64,000 bases of DNA from Pseudoalteromonas luteoviolacea DSM 6061 (GTDB lineage Bacteria > Pseudomonadota > Gammaproteobacteria > Enterobacterales > Alteromonadaceae): assembly GCF_001625655.1 (NCBI RefSeq), contig NZ_AUYB01000024.1, positions 1-64,000 on the forward strand, in the 5' to 3' direction. The translations under genes were made by a program, and so were the position numbers. The notes under the pieces were generated by a model that was not told where the DNA came from, searched no databases, and saw only the letters and a list, made by a program, of their open reading frames with translations. This document shows, one piece after another, positions 1-8,949 of this stretch; the stretch's first letter is position 1; the number at the start of each line of letters is the position of its first letter.

Positions 1-432
1 AAACCTTTCGCACGATAAAGCAGGGTCTCATCGCGCATCCATGCGCTCACTTCCTCATGCTGCGAAACTTTGTTTCGGTCATTCGTCACCCTTACGCAAA
101 AAGAGGACTCTCACTTCGTTCTGCACCTATCTTGCGCAAAAATAGCGCACTCACTTTGTTCGCTGTCGCTAGCCTTTTGCACTTAATTCACCCCTGAAGC
201 TGAGTCCCATCGCGCATCCATGCGCTCATCTCAATGAACTGCGAAGCATTTCTTCGGTTTCATTTCGTCCATGTGAAAGTTGGGTGAAGGCGGTAGTTAG
301 GAAAGTAAGTGGTTTCACTTCCCCAACAACAGAACGTTAGGCTTTTGATTAGCGACGCGAAAGAGCAGAGGTTATAGTATGAGGTGTTACTGCAAGGGTT
401 AATTATATCCTTTTTTAAAAGCCAATCATTCA
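1..432. repeat. Non-coding repeat-rich region with diverged hairpin units
   Basis: No convincing gene is seen. Two related units lie at about 23-89 and 201-270. They share an exact 21-nt core at 29-49 and 208-228, which contains the palindrome GCGCAT-cc-ATGCGC. Each unit has a second hairpin after the core: CGAAAC/GTTTCG at 63-77 in the first and CGAAG/CTTCG at 242-256 in the second. A further stem TGCGC/GCGCA lies at 133-149, and an imperfect inverted repeat spans roughly 278-327. The layout resembles dispersed REP- or MITE-like intergenic repeats. Whether other copies exist elsewhere in the genome cannot be seen here. Confidence 0.6.
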
Positions 433-1617
433 CTATGTTAGGGTTTTAACCGCTTGGGAGATGCCTTCGAGTGTGAGTGGGTACATCCGTTTTTCCATCA
501 ATCTGTCAATTTGTTCTATCGACTGGTAATAATGCCAATACTCTTTCGGCTGTGGATTTAGCCAAGCAACTTTGTCAAAGTGCTCGGTAAGGCGTTGCAA
601 CCATGCGCTACCCGGCTCTTGATTCCAATGTTCAACACTACCACTAGGGTAGGTAATTTCATAAGGCCCCATGGTTGCATCACCGACAAATATTAATCGA
701 TAATCTTTACCAAATTTATTGATGAGTTGATAGGTATCGAGCATAGAATCGTTTAATCGTTCATTGTCTTGCCAGACATGCTCATACACACAATTATGAA
801 AATAGTAGAACTCTAAGTGTTTAAACTCTGAATGGGCAGCACTGAAAAGCTGTTCGCAAATTTGGATATGGTCGTCCATTGAACCACCGATATCAAATAA
901 CATCAGTACACTGATGGCGTTATGTCGCTGCGGTGCCATTTTAACGTCTAGCAACCCCCCCTGTTTAGCAGTCGCTTCAATGGTGTTGTTTAAATCAAGT
1001 TCTTCGCTTTCATGACTGCGAGCAAATTTCCTCAGCTGCTTGATAGCTAGCTTCATATTTCGGCTGCTAAGGTCAGCATCTTTGTCTAGATTCTTATATT
1101 GCCTCTTATCCCATACTTTCACAGCCTTTCGATGGCGGCTCTCATGCTGACCTATTCGAACCCCTTCCGGGTTGTAACCATATGCGCCAAAGGGCGATGT
1201 GCCGCCTGTGCCTATCCATTTATTACCACCAGCATGCCTTTTTTGTTGTTCCTCCAGGCGCCTTTTTAGCGTCTCCATGAGTTTATCTAGGCCCCCTAAG
1301 GCTTTGAGCTTAGCCTTTTCAGCTTCACTAAGGTGCTTCTCGAATTCTTTTCTCAACCAGTCTGAAGGTAAAGCTTGTTGTTGCAGAGCGTTTGCTAAGT
1401 CAATTTGTTCAACGCCCTGGAAATAGTCGGCAAACGCTCGGTCAAACTTATCAAATAAAGTCTCATCTTTGACAAATATCACTTTGCTGAGCGTATAAAA
1501 GTCTTCGAGGCTGCCAAAGCAAAGTCCCTTTTCTAGCGCCGTTAGACAATCTAGCAATTCTCTTAGGCTTGCTTTGATCCCATGTCGCCTTAAAGTAAAC
1601 AGAAACTCAATGAGCAT
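433..1617 (-). CDS. vWA domain protein (CoxE-like)
   Basis: This 394-residue protein looks like the von Willebrand factor A partner of a MoxR-type ATPase. The N-terminal half is helical and charged. The C-terminal vWA domain begins near residue 235 with a metal-site (MIDAS) motif reading D242-I-G-G-S246, so the usual DxSxS has Gly at the middle position. The upstream ATPase gene ends on the base where this one starts, so the two are almost certainly co-transcribed and translationally coupled. MoxR-vWA pairs are thought to act as metal-dependent chaperones or insertases. The client of this pair is unknown and no obvious candidate lies beside it. Family assignment is confident; function is not. 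Confidence 0.85.
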   Translation of the reverse strand: MLIEFLFTLRRHGIKASLRELLDCLTALEKGLCFGSLEDFYTLSKVIFVKDETLFDKFDRAFADYFQGVEQIDLANALQQQALPSDWLRKEFEKHLSEAEKAKLKALGGLDKLMETLKRRLEEQQKRHAGGNKWIGTGGTSPFGAYGYNPEGVRIGQHESRHRKAVKVWDKRQYKNLDKDADLSSRNMKLAIKQLRKFARSHESEELDLNNTIEATAKQGGLLDVKMAPQRHNAISVLMLFDIGGSMDDHIQICEQLFSAAHSEFKHLEFYYFHNCVYEHVWQDNERLNDSMLDTYQLINKFGKDYRLIFVGDATMGPYEITYPSGSVEHWNQEPGSAWLQRLTEHFDKVAWLNPQPKEYWHYYQSIEQIDRLMEKRMYPLTLEGISQAVKTLT

Positions 1618-2450
1618 TATCTTTTACTCATAAAAGCGAGTTTTTCTATCAGAGTGACATCTTGCTCATTTTTTAATAACGCGCCAAACAGTGGCATAAG
1701 GCCACCTTGATGGGATTTGTCGTGCAATGTTTTTGTGTCAATTTCTTCAGCAAGTAATAACTTTAACCAATCTAATAATTCACTGGTACTAGGCTTCTTC
1801 TTCAGGCCGCGAGTGTCTCGTAAATTAAAAAACACTTCTAGAGCTTCTGTGAGTAACTGTGATTTTATGTTTGGAAAATGAACATCGACAATTGCTTTCA
1901 TCTCCAATGGAGAAGGGAAATCTATATAGTGGAAAAAGCATCTACGCAAAAATGCATCAGGTAATTCCTTCTCATTGTTTGAGGTGATGATGACAATGGG
2001 CCTAATATCGGCTTTGACTTGTTGTTGTGTTTCATAAACATGAAACTCCATTTTATCCAGTTCAAGTAACAAATCGTTTGGAAACTCGATATCGGCTTTA
2101 TCTATTTCGTCGATCAATAAAACCGGGCGCTTATCCGCACAAAATGCCTGCCACAACTTGCCTTTAATGATGTAGTTGTTTACGTCATGAACTCGCTCAT
2201 CACCTAGCTGGCTATCTCGCAATCGAGAAACTGCATCATATTCATAGAGTCCTTGCTGGGCTTTGGTCGTAGACTTTATGTGCCATTGAATTAATTCGGT
2301 ATCCAAACTTTGTGCAAGCTCTTCTGCTAACAGCGTTTTTCCTGTTCCGGGCTCCCCCTTTATTAGCAATGGTTTTTCTAAGAGAATGGCAGCATTAACC
2401 GCCTGTTGCAGTGCTTTTGTTGCTATATATTTATCGGTGCCTTTGAACAT
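1617..2450 (-). CDS. MoxR-type AAA+ ATPase
   Basis: A 277-residue single-domain AAA+ ATPase of the MoxR/AAA_5 class. Walker A is GEPGTGKT at residues 32-39, Walker B is the VLLIDEIDKAD stretch, and sensor 1 is the following ITSNNEKELPDAFLRRC segment. MoxR ATPases use ATP hydrolysis to remodel or activate client proteins together with a vWA-domain partner, which here is the immediately downstream gene. The start follows a clear upstream gap on the minus strand. The two genes form a minimal two-gene operon without the DUF58 or TPR proteins found in larger MoxR clusters. The substrate cannot be inferred. Confidence 0.88.
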   Translation of the reverse strand: MFKGTDKYIATKALQQAVNAAILLEKPLLIKGEPGTGKTLLAEELAQSLDTELIQWHIKSTTKAQQGLYEYDAVSRLRDSQLGDERVHDVNNYIIKGKLWQAFCADKRPVLLIDEIDKADIEFPNDLLLELDKMEFHVYETQQQVKADIRPIVIITSNNEKELPDAFLRRCFFHYIDFPSPLEMKAIVDVHFPNIKSQLLTEALEVFFNLRDTRGLKKKPSTSELLDWLKLLLAEEIDTKTLHDKSHQGGLMPLFGALLKNEQDVTLIEKLAFMSKR

Positions 2451-2515
2451 TTTTTATTGTGGTCTGATGTGATAATGCTACCAGTTTGCCACATTTTTAA
2501 TTTTACTATCAAATA

Positions 2516-2737
2516 TCATTCTTCTCGTAGATATTGAAATCTAGGTTGGGTTTTACCATCAACAATGACTTCTTCGACAAACATGTTGAGCGGTCTTGCC
2601 CAATGTCCAAAGTCTCCGTATAGGGTTTGATATATAACAAGTGCTTCTTCGCTTTCACTGTGGGTTGCTACAAATAGCACCCTATATTCTTTTCCTTTGT
2701 AATGACGGTAGATCCCTTTTTTAAGTTCGTTAGGCAT
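2516..2737 (-). CDS. DUF1653 family small protein
   Basis: A 73-residue protein that matches the DUF1653 pattern along its whole length. It has an N-terminal G-x-Y-R-H-Y-K-G segment, a central [19 protein letters not shown] block, an RPLNMF block and a C-terminal PRFQYL. Proteins of this family are small and probably one-domain beta-rich folds; no biochemical function is established to my knowledge. It sits alone, divergent from the DUF2947 gene with about 90 bp between the two starts. Family assignment rests on pattern recognition of conserved residues. Confidence 0.85.
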   Translation of the reverse strand: MPNELKKGIYRHYKGKEYRVLFVATHSESEEALVIYQTLYGDFGHWARPLNMFVEEVIVDGKTQPRFQYLREE

Positions 2738-2824
2738 TGTTGTGTCCTCATGTGACTGGGTATAATTGATTTATTCAAAAACGAGTCAGTATGCTCGTTT
2801 ATCTATGAGATAAGGTTTTAATAC

Positions 2825-3307
2825 ATGAATTATATTGCGCTAAGCGATTTCAAGAAAGCATGGGTTTTTCGCCACAAAGATTTGCCTATTGCAGAGTCTG
2901 ACTTGGATCAGATTAAACCTATGACAGCCCAACGCGCAGCAGTACTATGGAGCACCATGGTTAGTCGAGAGCAAGATCATCCAGACTTTTTTACGCCAAA
3001 TGATTGGGCTGGAAAAGAAGATAACTGGGAAGAAGTAGTTGATTGGGAGCAAGCGTGGGAAGAGGGTGTCGAGCAGTTACCTGAACCAATCTGTGAGTAT
3101 CTTAATTGGGAGGACAATACCACTGTCTATTTTTGCCTCTCGCGTGACCACGTAATAGAAACTCAATTTGGTGTCTTCAAACGTTGTTGGCAAAATTTTA
3201 TGTTTTTAGTGGATGGTAGCCTTTTATTGGGTAAAAAGCGCGATGCAGCAGTACAGTTTTTAGAGTCTGGTGAGGCTAAGTTGGGTCAACGCCCTAAAGG
3301 AAATTAG
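2825..3307 (+). CDS. DUF2947 family protein
   Basis: A 160-residue soluble acidic protein with no signal peptide or membrane segment. The N-terminus (YIALSDFKKAWVFRHKDLPI, then DLDQIKPM) is typical of the DUF2947 family found in Vibrio, Shewanella and Pseudoalteromonas. The middle is Trp-rich (WEEVVDWEQAWEEG). No catalytic motif is recognisable and the family function is unknown. The gene is divergent from DUF1653 and is followed by about 80 bp before the next plus-strand gene, which has its own strong ribosome binding site. Confidence 0.8.
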   Translation: MNYIALSDFKKAWVFRHKDLPIAESDLDQIKPMTAQRAAVLWSTMVSREQDHPDFFTPNDWAGKEDNWEEVVDWEQAWEEGVEQLPEPICEYLNWEDNTTVYFCLSRDHVIETQFGVFKRCWQNFMFLVDGSLLLGKKRDAAVQFLESGEAKLGQRPKGN

Positions 3308-3390
3308 CGCTGAAATTGCTTTGTAATTTTGTCAGATTGGCTGTATTTAGTTGCCATGGCGTGTTATAAAATCTTCTCTAAGGAGGAGCT

Positions 3391-4023
3391 TTGGAAGAAT
3401 ACCAATCAAGCAGGCAGCAAACAACGATCTGGCAAGATGAAGCTTCTAGGCTTATCTTTGCAGAGCTTGTTAATGTATTTTACACCAGAGAAATAAACAA
3501 CTTGGTGAGCGAGCCGGATCCCGAGCGCTTGAAGCGTATCTTAAAAAGCTTGCCTTTTTATGTTGAAAGAGCCGCTACGCATATTGTACTCGGTGAAGTG
3601 CCACTCGAGTTAGACAGCCATAACGGGTGCTGGGTTGCTGCCCAAAAAAGGAAACCTTTGCAAGATCCTGCGGTCATACACAAATATTACCATACAAGTG
3701 CAACCGTTGGCCTGGTCGTTCCCATTTTGCTAGAAGAACAGCATGAGTCGGGTATATATATTGATATGATCGATCAAGTGAAGTCACAAAAAGTACATTG
3801 CAATGAGTTTGGTTGGTTTGACTTCTCTGGGTTAAGTCAAGACTCCGAGCGCTCTATGCTTTTGAAGCCAAATAAAGCTTTAATGACAGCTGCCTGTTGT
3901 GGACACCGTTGGCATTATCATAAAATAACAACACCAAGATTGCTTGGGTTAAGGGAAATGCTTTTAGCAAGTAGTATTAACTGGCCCAATGTGACGAAAA
4001 AGAAAATAGTGTCAGGTTTATAA
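3391..4023 (+). CDS. Conserved-looking hypothetical protein, TTG start
   Basis: A 210-residue protein I do not recognise. The start is TTG at 3391, preceded at 3380-3386 by AAGGAGG with a four-base spacer, so the rare start is well supported. The protein lacks a signal peptide and membrane segments. Features seen are an acidic N-terminal helix, a central hydrophobic strand region (TVGLVVPILL) and a Cys-Cys-Gly-His-x-Trp-His-x-His cluster near residue 170 that could bind a metal, although that is speculation. It lies between DUF2947 and ftsB and is read in the same direction. It is probably expressed separately from the ftsB-ispD operon, which starts 50 bp later. Confidence 0.7.
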   Translation: MEEYQSSRQQTTIWQDEASRLIFAELVNVFYTREINNLVSEPDPERLKRILKSLPFYVERAATHIVLGEVPLELDSHNGCWVAAQKRKPLQDPAVIHKYYHTSATVGLVVPILLEEQHESGIYIDMIDQVKSQKVHCNEFGWFDFSGLSQDSERSMLLKPNKALMTAACCGHRWHYHKITTPRLLGLREMLLASSINWPNVTKKKIVSGL

Positions 4024-4073
4024 TCGCATTTAGGCGACATGACTACACAGTCCATACTCTAGGATATTGAATT

Positions 4074-4358
4074 ATGCGTTTATTCCAACTTGCGCTGTTT
4101 TGTCTGTGTGTCTACATTCAATACAAACTCTGGTTTGGTCATAATGGCTTGCAAGATTATCGGCGACTAACTGAAACCGTTAGCAAGCACCAAGAAATGA
4201 ATGCAGAACTGCTCAAAAGAAATAAATTACTAAAGGCAGATATTGAAGATCTAAAGCTAGGTTTAGAAGGCGTCGAAGAGCGAGCCAGACATGAACTTGG
4301 TATGATCAAACCTAACGAAACCTTCATTCGTGTATTACCAAAGAAACAAAATGAATAA
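4074..4358 (+). CDS. ftsB: Cell division protein FtsB
   Basis: A 94-residue bitopic membrane protein of the divisome. One N-terminal transmembrane helix (about residues 3-21) is followed by a periplasmic coiled coil (about 28-70) and a short conserved tail (ARHELGMIKPNETF), the standard FtsB layout. FtsB binds FtsL and FtsQ and helps activate septal peptidoglycan synthesis. Its stop codon overlaps the start of ispD, so the two are translationally coupled. The ftsB-ispD-ispF order is the usual gammaproteobacterial arrangement. Confidence 0.95.
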   Translation: MRLFQLALFCLCVYIQYKLWFGHNGLQDYRRLTETVSKHQEMNAELLKRNKLLKADIEDLKLGLEGVEERARHELGMIKPNETFIRVLPKKQNE

Positions 4359-5046
4359 ATCTATTTCAATCGCAGCAGTGGTTCCGGCGGCTGGTGTTGG
4401 TGCAAGAATGGGGCTGAACCACCCCAAACAGTACTTAAAAATTAATGATAAAACGATACTTGAGCACACGCTTGAAAAGCTTGCAGGTGTGAAACAAATT
4501 GATCATACATTTGTGGCAATAAGCAAAGACGATGCTTACTTCCCTGAGCTAGACATTGAACATTTAGGGTTGTCTCGTGTTGATGGGGGGAAGGAGCGTG
4601 CTGACTCGGTATTGAATGCACTCAAAGCCATGTCCGCCAATCCACCTAAGTGGGTTCTTGTACACGATGCTGCAAGACCCCTTGTTGAACCCAAAGATAT
4701 CGAGAAATTAATAGCACATTGTTTATCTGCAGGAGAAGGTGGAATTCTTGCGAGTAAAGTAAAAGATACCATAAAAAGAGGTGGGCAATATAGTGAAGAG
4801 ACGGTACCTCGTGATCAGCTTTGGCAAGCGTTGACACCACAACTTTTTATCTTTGAAGAACTTTTACATGCGCTAGATACCGCTTTGAAATCAGGCGCCA
4901 TAATCACCGATGAGGCCTCAGCTATAGAGCTTCAAGGTAAGCCGGTGAGGTTGGTGGAGGGGCGCTCTGATAATATTAAAATTACTACACCAGAAGATCA
5001 TGCTTTGGCATGCTTTCTGATGAGCCAGCAACAGAAGAGTAGTTAA
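4351..5046 (+). CDS. ispD: 2-C-methyl-D-erythritol 4-phosphate cytidylyltransferase
   Basis: IspD makes CDP-methylerythritol from MEP and CTP in the non-mevalonate isoprenoid pathway. The CTP-binding N-terminus ([12 protein letters not shown], then PKQYL) and the VHDAARP motif are present. I chose the ATG at 4351, giving 231 residues starting [13 protein letters not shown]. It overlaps the ftsB stop by 8 bases. An in-frame GTG at 4330 would add seven residues with no family counterpart. Only one base separates its stop from ispF, the next enzyme gene of the pathway. Confidence 0.95.
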   Translation: MNKSISIAAVVPAAGVGARMGLNHPKQYLKINDKTILEHTLEKLAGVKQIDHTFVAISKDDAYFPELDIEHLGLSRVDGGKERADSVLNALKAMSANPPKWVLVHDAARPLVEPKDIEKLIAHCLSAGEGGILASKVKDTIKRGGQYSEETVPRDQLWQALTPQLFIFEELLHALDTALKSGAIITDEASAIELQGKPVRLVEGRSDNIKITTPEDHALACFLMSQQQKSS

Positions 5047-5047
5047 T

Positions 5048-5524
5048 ATGTTTAGAATTGGTCATGGTTTTGACGTACATAAATTTGGCGGTCAAGGGCC
5101 TTTGGTAATTTGTGGCGAAAAAATAGAGTATCAGCAAGGTTTTATCGCTCATTCGGACGGTGATGTAGCAGTACATGCTCTGTGCGATGCATTATTAGGC
5201 GCTTTGGCTCTGGGAGATATTGGTAAGCATTTTCCCGACACGGACAATGAATTTGAGAATATTGATAGCCGTATTTTGTTACGTCGCGTTATGACTCAGG
5301 TTAACGAGCTAGGCTACCGAGTTGGTAATCTTGATGTAACGATAGTGGCACAAGCCCCTAAAATGCGTCCTCATATTGATGCTATGCGCGCGAATTTAGC
5401 AGCAGATTGTGAAGTCGAGCTTGGCCAAGTCAATGTGAAAGCGACAACCACTGAAAAGCTTGGCTTTGAGGGACGTAAAGAAGGGATCTCTAGCCACGCC
5501 GTTGTTTTACTGTTCAAGGTGTAG
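5048..5524 (+). CDS. ispF: 2-C-methyl-D-erythritol 2,4-cyclodiphosphate synthase
   Basis: IspF cyclises CDP-methylerythritol 2-phosphate, releasing CMP, in the non-mevalonate isoprenoid pathway. At 158 residues it has the normal length. The zinc-binding D9-x-H11 near the N-terminus (GHGFDVHKF), the [11 protein letters not shown] block and the [10 protein letters not shown] motif are intact, as is the C-terminal [11 protein letters not shown] signature. It sits directly between ispD and truD, with gaps of one and three bases, in one transcription unit. Confidence 0.96.
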   Translation: MFRIGHGFDVHKFGGQGPLVICGEKIEYQQGFIAHSDGDVAVHALCDALLGALALGDIGKHFPDTDNEFENIDSRILLRRVMTQVNELGYRVGNLDVTIVAQAPKMRPHIDAMRANLAADCEVELGQVNVKATTTEKLGFEGRKEGISSHAVVLLFKV

Positions 5525-5527
5525 TGT

Positions 5528-6577
5528 GTGATTGAAGCAATCTCTTCTTTAAACTATCTATATGGTAAGCCACTTTCTGACGGTGACTTTAAGCGCTCCC
5601 CTGAAGACTTTGTCGTCGATGAAGTCTTAGATATCGACTTTACCGGTGAAGGTGAGCACGTTTGTTTGCAGATTATTAAACGTGGTGAAAACACCGCATT
5701 TGTTGCAAAAAAAATTGCCCAGTTGGCTGGGGTTTCTCCAAGGGATGTTAGTTATGCGGGCTTAAAGGACCGCCATGGAGTGTGTACTCAATGGTTTAGT
5801 GTGCCAGTACCAATTAAAACGCAAGTGGAGTTTTCTAAGCTGAACAGCGACTCTATTGTGGTAATTAAACAAATTAGACACAACCGCAAGCTTAGAACTG
5901 GATGCCATCGAGGTAACCGCTTTATTATCACTTTGCGCAATGTGACTGAGCCTTTAGATGTTTTGTCACGTATTAACGCTGTGCGTCAAGGAGTTCCTAA
6001 CTACTTCGCTGAGCAGCGGTTTGGGCATGATGGTCATAACCTTGTCATGGCACAGCGGATGTTTGATGGTGAGTTTATTCGCGATAAAAAGTTGCGAGGT
6101 ATCATTATTTCGGCAGCTCGCTCTCATCTGTTTAATCAAATAGTATCTAGGCGAGTAAAAGAACATGGGCTAGCAAAAACTTGGCACAGAGAAGTATTTC
6201 TACTGGCAGGGAGCAATGCCTTTTTTGAAGATGATTTAAACGATGATATTGTCGAGCGCTTAAATCGAGAAGATATCTTGCTATCAGCACCATTGGTTGG
6301 CAAAGGAGAAAAGGGGCTCACCAATGTTGAGCGAGAGTGGTTGAGAGAGTTTGACAGTTGGCATCAAGGGTTAGCTGGTTTAGGATTGAAAAATGAGCGG
6401 CGTAGCTTACGCGTTATCCCTAAAGAACTAAAGTTAGAATCAATGCAGGATAATGTGATTAAGTTAACTTTTGAATTACCAAAGGGCTGTTATGCGACTT
6501 CTGTACTCAGAGAGCTAATTAATCACAAAGACGTGAGTTTGGCGGATAAACACAATACCGGAGATGTGGACGAGTGA
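5528..6577 (+). CDS. truD: tRNA pseudouridine(13) synthase
   Basis: TruD isomerises U13 of certain tRNAs to pseudouridine. The protein has 349 residues with a GTG start three bases after the ispF stop. The catalytic aspartate is D81 in the [15 protein letters not shown] motif. The TRUD insertion domain region and the NYFAEQRFG motif are present. The last four bases overlap the GTG start of surE, which implies coupling. The ispF-truD-surE-pcm-nlpD-rpoS order matches other gammaproteobacteria. Confidence 0.95.
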   Translation: MIEAISSLNYLYGKPLSDGDFKRSPEDFVVDEVLDIDFTGEGEHVCLQIIKRGENTAFVAKKIAQLAGVSPRDVSYAGLKDRHGVCTQWFSVPVPIKTQVEFSKLNSDSIVVIKQIRHNRKLRTGCHRGNRFIITLRNVTEPLDVLSRINAVRQGVPNYFAEQRFGHDGHNLVMAQRMFDGEFIRDKKLRGIIISAARSHLFNQIVSRRVKEHGLAKTWHREVFLLAGSNAFFEDDLNDDIVERLNREDILLSAPLVGKGEKGLTNVEREWLREFDSWHQGLAGLGLKNERRSLRVIPKELKLESMQDNVIKLTFELPKGCYATSVLRELINHKDVSLADKHNTGDVDE

Positions 6578-7323
6578 AAATCTTATTGAGTAATGATGAT
6601 GGTGTGAATGCAAAGGGAATTGAAGTTTTATACAGAGCTTTAAGTGAATTTGCTGAAGTAACTGTGGTTGCTCCAGATCGAAATTGCAGCGGCGCAAGTA
6701 ACTCTTTGACGCTTCTAAACCCGCTGCGAACAACTGAATTAGACAATGGTTTTATATCAATCAATGGAACGCCTACAGATTGTGTACATCTGGGTGTTAA
6801 TCAATTAATGGACTGTGCGCCTGATTTAGTTGTTGCTGGTATTAATAATGGTGCGAACCTTGGAGATGATACCTTATATTCAGGCACTGTTGCTGCGGCG
6901 ACTGAGGGGCGCCATTTAGGGTTACCAGCTATTGCAGTATCCCTTTGCTCAAAAAAAGAAGCGCATTACGAAACGGCTGCTGCGGTTACTGTCAAAATTA
7001 TCAAAGCTCTTGGTAGCCATCCGTTACCGAAAGACCAAATCATTAATATTAATGTGCCAGATATTCCGCTGCCTGAATTAAAAGGTATGAAGGTTACGCG
7101 GCTTGGGGCGCGTCATAAAGCAGATACAATGACAAAGCAAAGAGACCCCTGGAATCGAGATATATTTTGGTATGGCTCTCTTGGCTCCGAGAGTGACGCC
7201 GGTGAAGGAACTGACTTTTTTGCTGTTAACCAAGGTTATGCATCAATCACTCCATTGACAGTAGATATGACGGCGCACGATAGCATTGATAGCCTAGCTA
7301 CATGGCTTTCTGAGCAGGAGTAA
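6574..7323 (+). CDS. surE: 5'/3'-nucleotidase SurE
   Basis: SurE is a metal-dependent nucleoside monophosphatase with survival roles in stationary phase. It has 249 residues and a GTG start overlapping truD. The N-terminal metal-binding motif SNDDG contains D8 and D9; the [10 protein letters not shown] and [21 protein letters not shown] blocks are intact. The position directly upstream of pcm and rpoS agrees with its name and known role in survival. Confidence 0.95.
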   Translation: MKILLSNDDGVNAKGIEVLYRALSEFAEVTVVAPDRNCSGASNSLTLLNPLRTTELDNGFISINGTPTDCVHLGVNQLMDCAPDLVVAGINNGANLGDDTLYSGTVAAATEGRHLGLPAIAVSLCSKKEAHYETAAAVTVKIIKALGSHPLPKDQIININVPDIPLPELKGMKVTRLGARHKADTMTKQRDPWNRDIFWYGSLGSESDAGEGTDFFAVNQGYASITPLTVDMTAHDSIDSLATWLSEQE

Positions 7324-7329
7324 AGCGCA

Positions 7330-7968
7330 TTGCTCAATAATTATCAACGCAGTGCAGATAAGCTCGCTGCAAACTTAAAAGCAGCAGGAATACAGGATGA
7401 GTCTGTATTGCAAAGTATTGCTCAAATACCACGCCACTTGTTTGTAGACGATATATTGCAACATAAGTCCTATGAGAATACGGCTTTACCAATTGGTCAA
7501 GGACAAACTATTTCTCAGCCTTACATTGTCGCTAAAATGACAGAAGTGTTAAGGGAGTTGGGCGTTACGAGCAATGTCCTAGAAGTTGGTACTGGTTCAG
7601 GGTATCAAACTGCGGTGCTTGCCAAGCTATTTGACAATGTGTTCAGCATAGAGCGAATTAAAACGTTGCAGTGGCAAGCCAAAAGGCGTCTACATCAATT
7701 GGATCTGTATAATGTCTCCATGAAGCACGGGGACGGTTGGCAAGGCTGGCAATCAAAAGCGCCATTTGATGGTATTATTGTAACTGCAGCTGCGTCAGTT
7801 GTTCCTGAAGCATTGCTTGCTCAACTGGCTGATGGTGGTGCCATGGTGATCCCGCTTGGTGTAGAAGAGCAAACGCTTACCTTGTTTGTGAACCATCAAG
7901 GTACTATCACTCAAAAGGCCTTAGCACCGGTGCGGTTTGTCCCTTTAGTGGCTGGGCCAATTACTTAA
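7330..7968 (+). CDS. pcm: Protein-L-isoaspartate O-methyltransferase
   Basis: Pcm methylates isoaspartyl residues in aged proteins using SAM, which starts their repair. The 212-residue protein begins with TTG six bases after the surE stop. The SAM-binding motif [14 protein letters not shown] and the [14 protein letters not shown] substrate-loop region are present. The length and C-terminal RFVPLV motif are typical. Co-location with surE, nlpD and rpoS supports expression as a stress-survival unit. Confidence 0.95.
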   Translation: MLNNYQRSADKLAANLKAAGIQDESVLQSIAQIPRHLFVDDILQHKSYENTALPIGQGQTISQPYIVAKMTEVLRELGVTSNVLEVGTGSGYQTAVLAKLFDNVFSIERIKTLQWQAKRRLHQLDLYNVSMKHGDGWQGWQSKAPFDGIIVTAAASVVPEALLAQLADGGAMVIPLGVEEQTLTLFVNHQGTITQKALAPVRFVPLVAGPIT

Positions 7969-8048
7969 AATAAATGAAGAAAAATATTATTAACCCTGAT
8001 AAATTTGACTTTTCTTAGTTATTTATAAAGCTAGTAACAAACTCGACT

Positions 8049-8897
8049 ATGGATTTTGGTGGTGTAAGGGTGAGACAAATAAACAGCATTACGATAGGCT
8101 TACTCTGTCTTACTTTAGGTGCTTGTACCTCGGTTCATAAACCTGCTCCGGTAGTTAACTTGAGCAAAGGTAAGACAACTTCGTCAAAAAAAATTCATAT
8201 TAAAAATAATCGCTATAAGGTCAAAAAGGGTGACACATTGTTTGCCATTGCATTCAGTGCAAGTAAAGATGTGCGCACAGTTGCCAAAATCAATAATATT
8301 AAGCCTCCCTATACGATTTATCCAGGTCAGACAATATTATTGACCTATCCTAAAAAAGCAAATAAATCGAACAAAGTTTCATCATCTAAAATCAAAAACA
8401 ATACAAATAATAAACCTTTAAATAACAAGTTGTCGAAAAAAGAGCTTGATCCCCCTTCGCAACGAGAGTATGTTCAAAAGCAAGCCAATAAAAAAACCAA
8501 TGACACCAGTACTTTGTTGAATAAAAAGGTACGTTGGAATTGGCCCGCAGTAGGTAAAGTTACAAGACGCTTTTCTATAAAAGAAAATGGCTACAAGGGA
8601 ATACAGATCACTAACAAAACAGGGACATCGATAAAAGCTGCGGCAAACGGCATTGTTGTTTATGCAGGGAGTGCATTAAGAGGCTATGGCAATTTAATCA
8701 TTTTAAAGCATACAGATGATTATCTTAGCGCATATGCCCACAATTCCAAATTGCTAGTAAGAGAGCAGCAGCAGGTTAAAGTGGGGCAGAAGATTGCCGA
8801 AATGGGGAATTCGGACTCGAGCTCGGTTGCGTTGCGTTTTGAAGTAAGATATCGAGGAAAGTCAGTAGACCCAATGAGGTATCTGCCCAGAAAATAG
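8049..8897 (+). CDS. nlpD: LysM/LytM lipoprotein NlpD (degenerate peptidase)
   Basis: An outer-membrane lipoprotein that activates septal amidases. It shows a signal peptide ending at a LGAC lipobox, a LysM domain (YKVKKGDTLFAIA, about residues 57-99), a Lys/Asn-rich linker and a C-terminal LytM domain. The LytM site is degenerate: the metal-ligand motif reads YKGIQI rather than HxGID, and the final His region reads ALRFEVR. It is therefore probably non-catalytic, as expected for an amidase activator. The start is uncertain: ATG 8049, or GTG 8070, which gives a more typical short signal peptide. In related bacteria promoters inside nlpD drive rpoS. Confidence 0.93.
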   Translation: MDFGGVRVRQINSITIGLLCLTLGACTSVHKPAPVVNLSKGKTTSSKKIHIKNNRYKVKKGDTLFAIAFSASKDVRTVAKINNIKPPYTIYPGQTILLTYPKKANKSNKVSSSKIKNNTNNKPLNNKLSKKELDPPSQREYVQKQANKKTNDTSTLLNKKVRWNWPAVGKVTRRFSIKENGYKGIQITNKTGTSIKAAANGIVVYAGSALRGYGNLIILKHTDDYLSAYAHNSKLLVREQQQVKVGQKIAEMGNSDSSSVALRFEVRYRGKSVDPMRYLPRK

Positions 8898-8949
8898 CGT
8901 ATCGACGTATTGATGGAACACTATCACTTATTCGCTTGGGAGGATGCTT

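Noticed and set aside
325..345. GTTAGGC at 336-342, resembling an integron attC core
   Set aside because: There is no matching RYYYAAC partner at the right distance, no cassette gene and no integrase; the surrounding hairpin does not have attC layout.
1199..1426. 75-codon plus-strand frame within the vWA gene
   Set aside because: Antisense shadow with no ribosome binding site and low-complexity composition.
4330..4350. GTG 4330 as the ispD start
   Set aside because: It would add seven residues deep inside ftsB with no family counterpart; ATG 4351 gives the usual IspD N-terminus.
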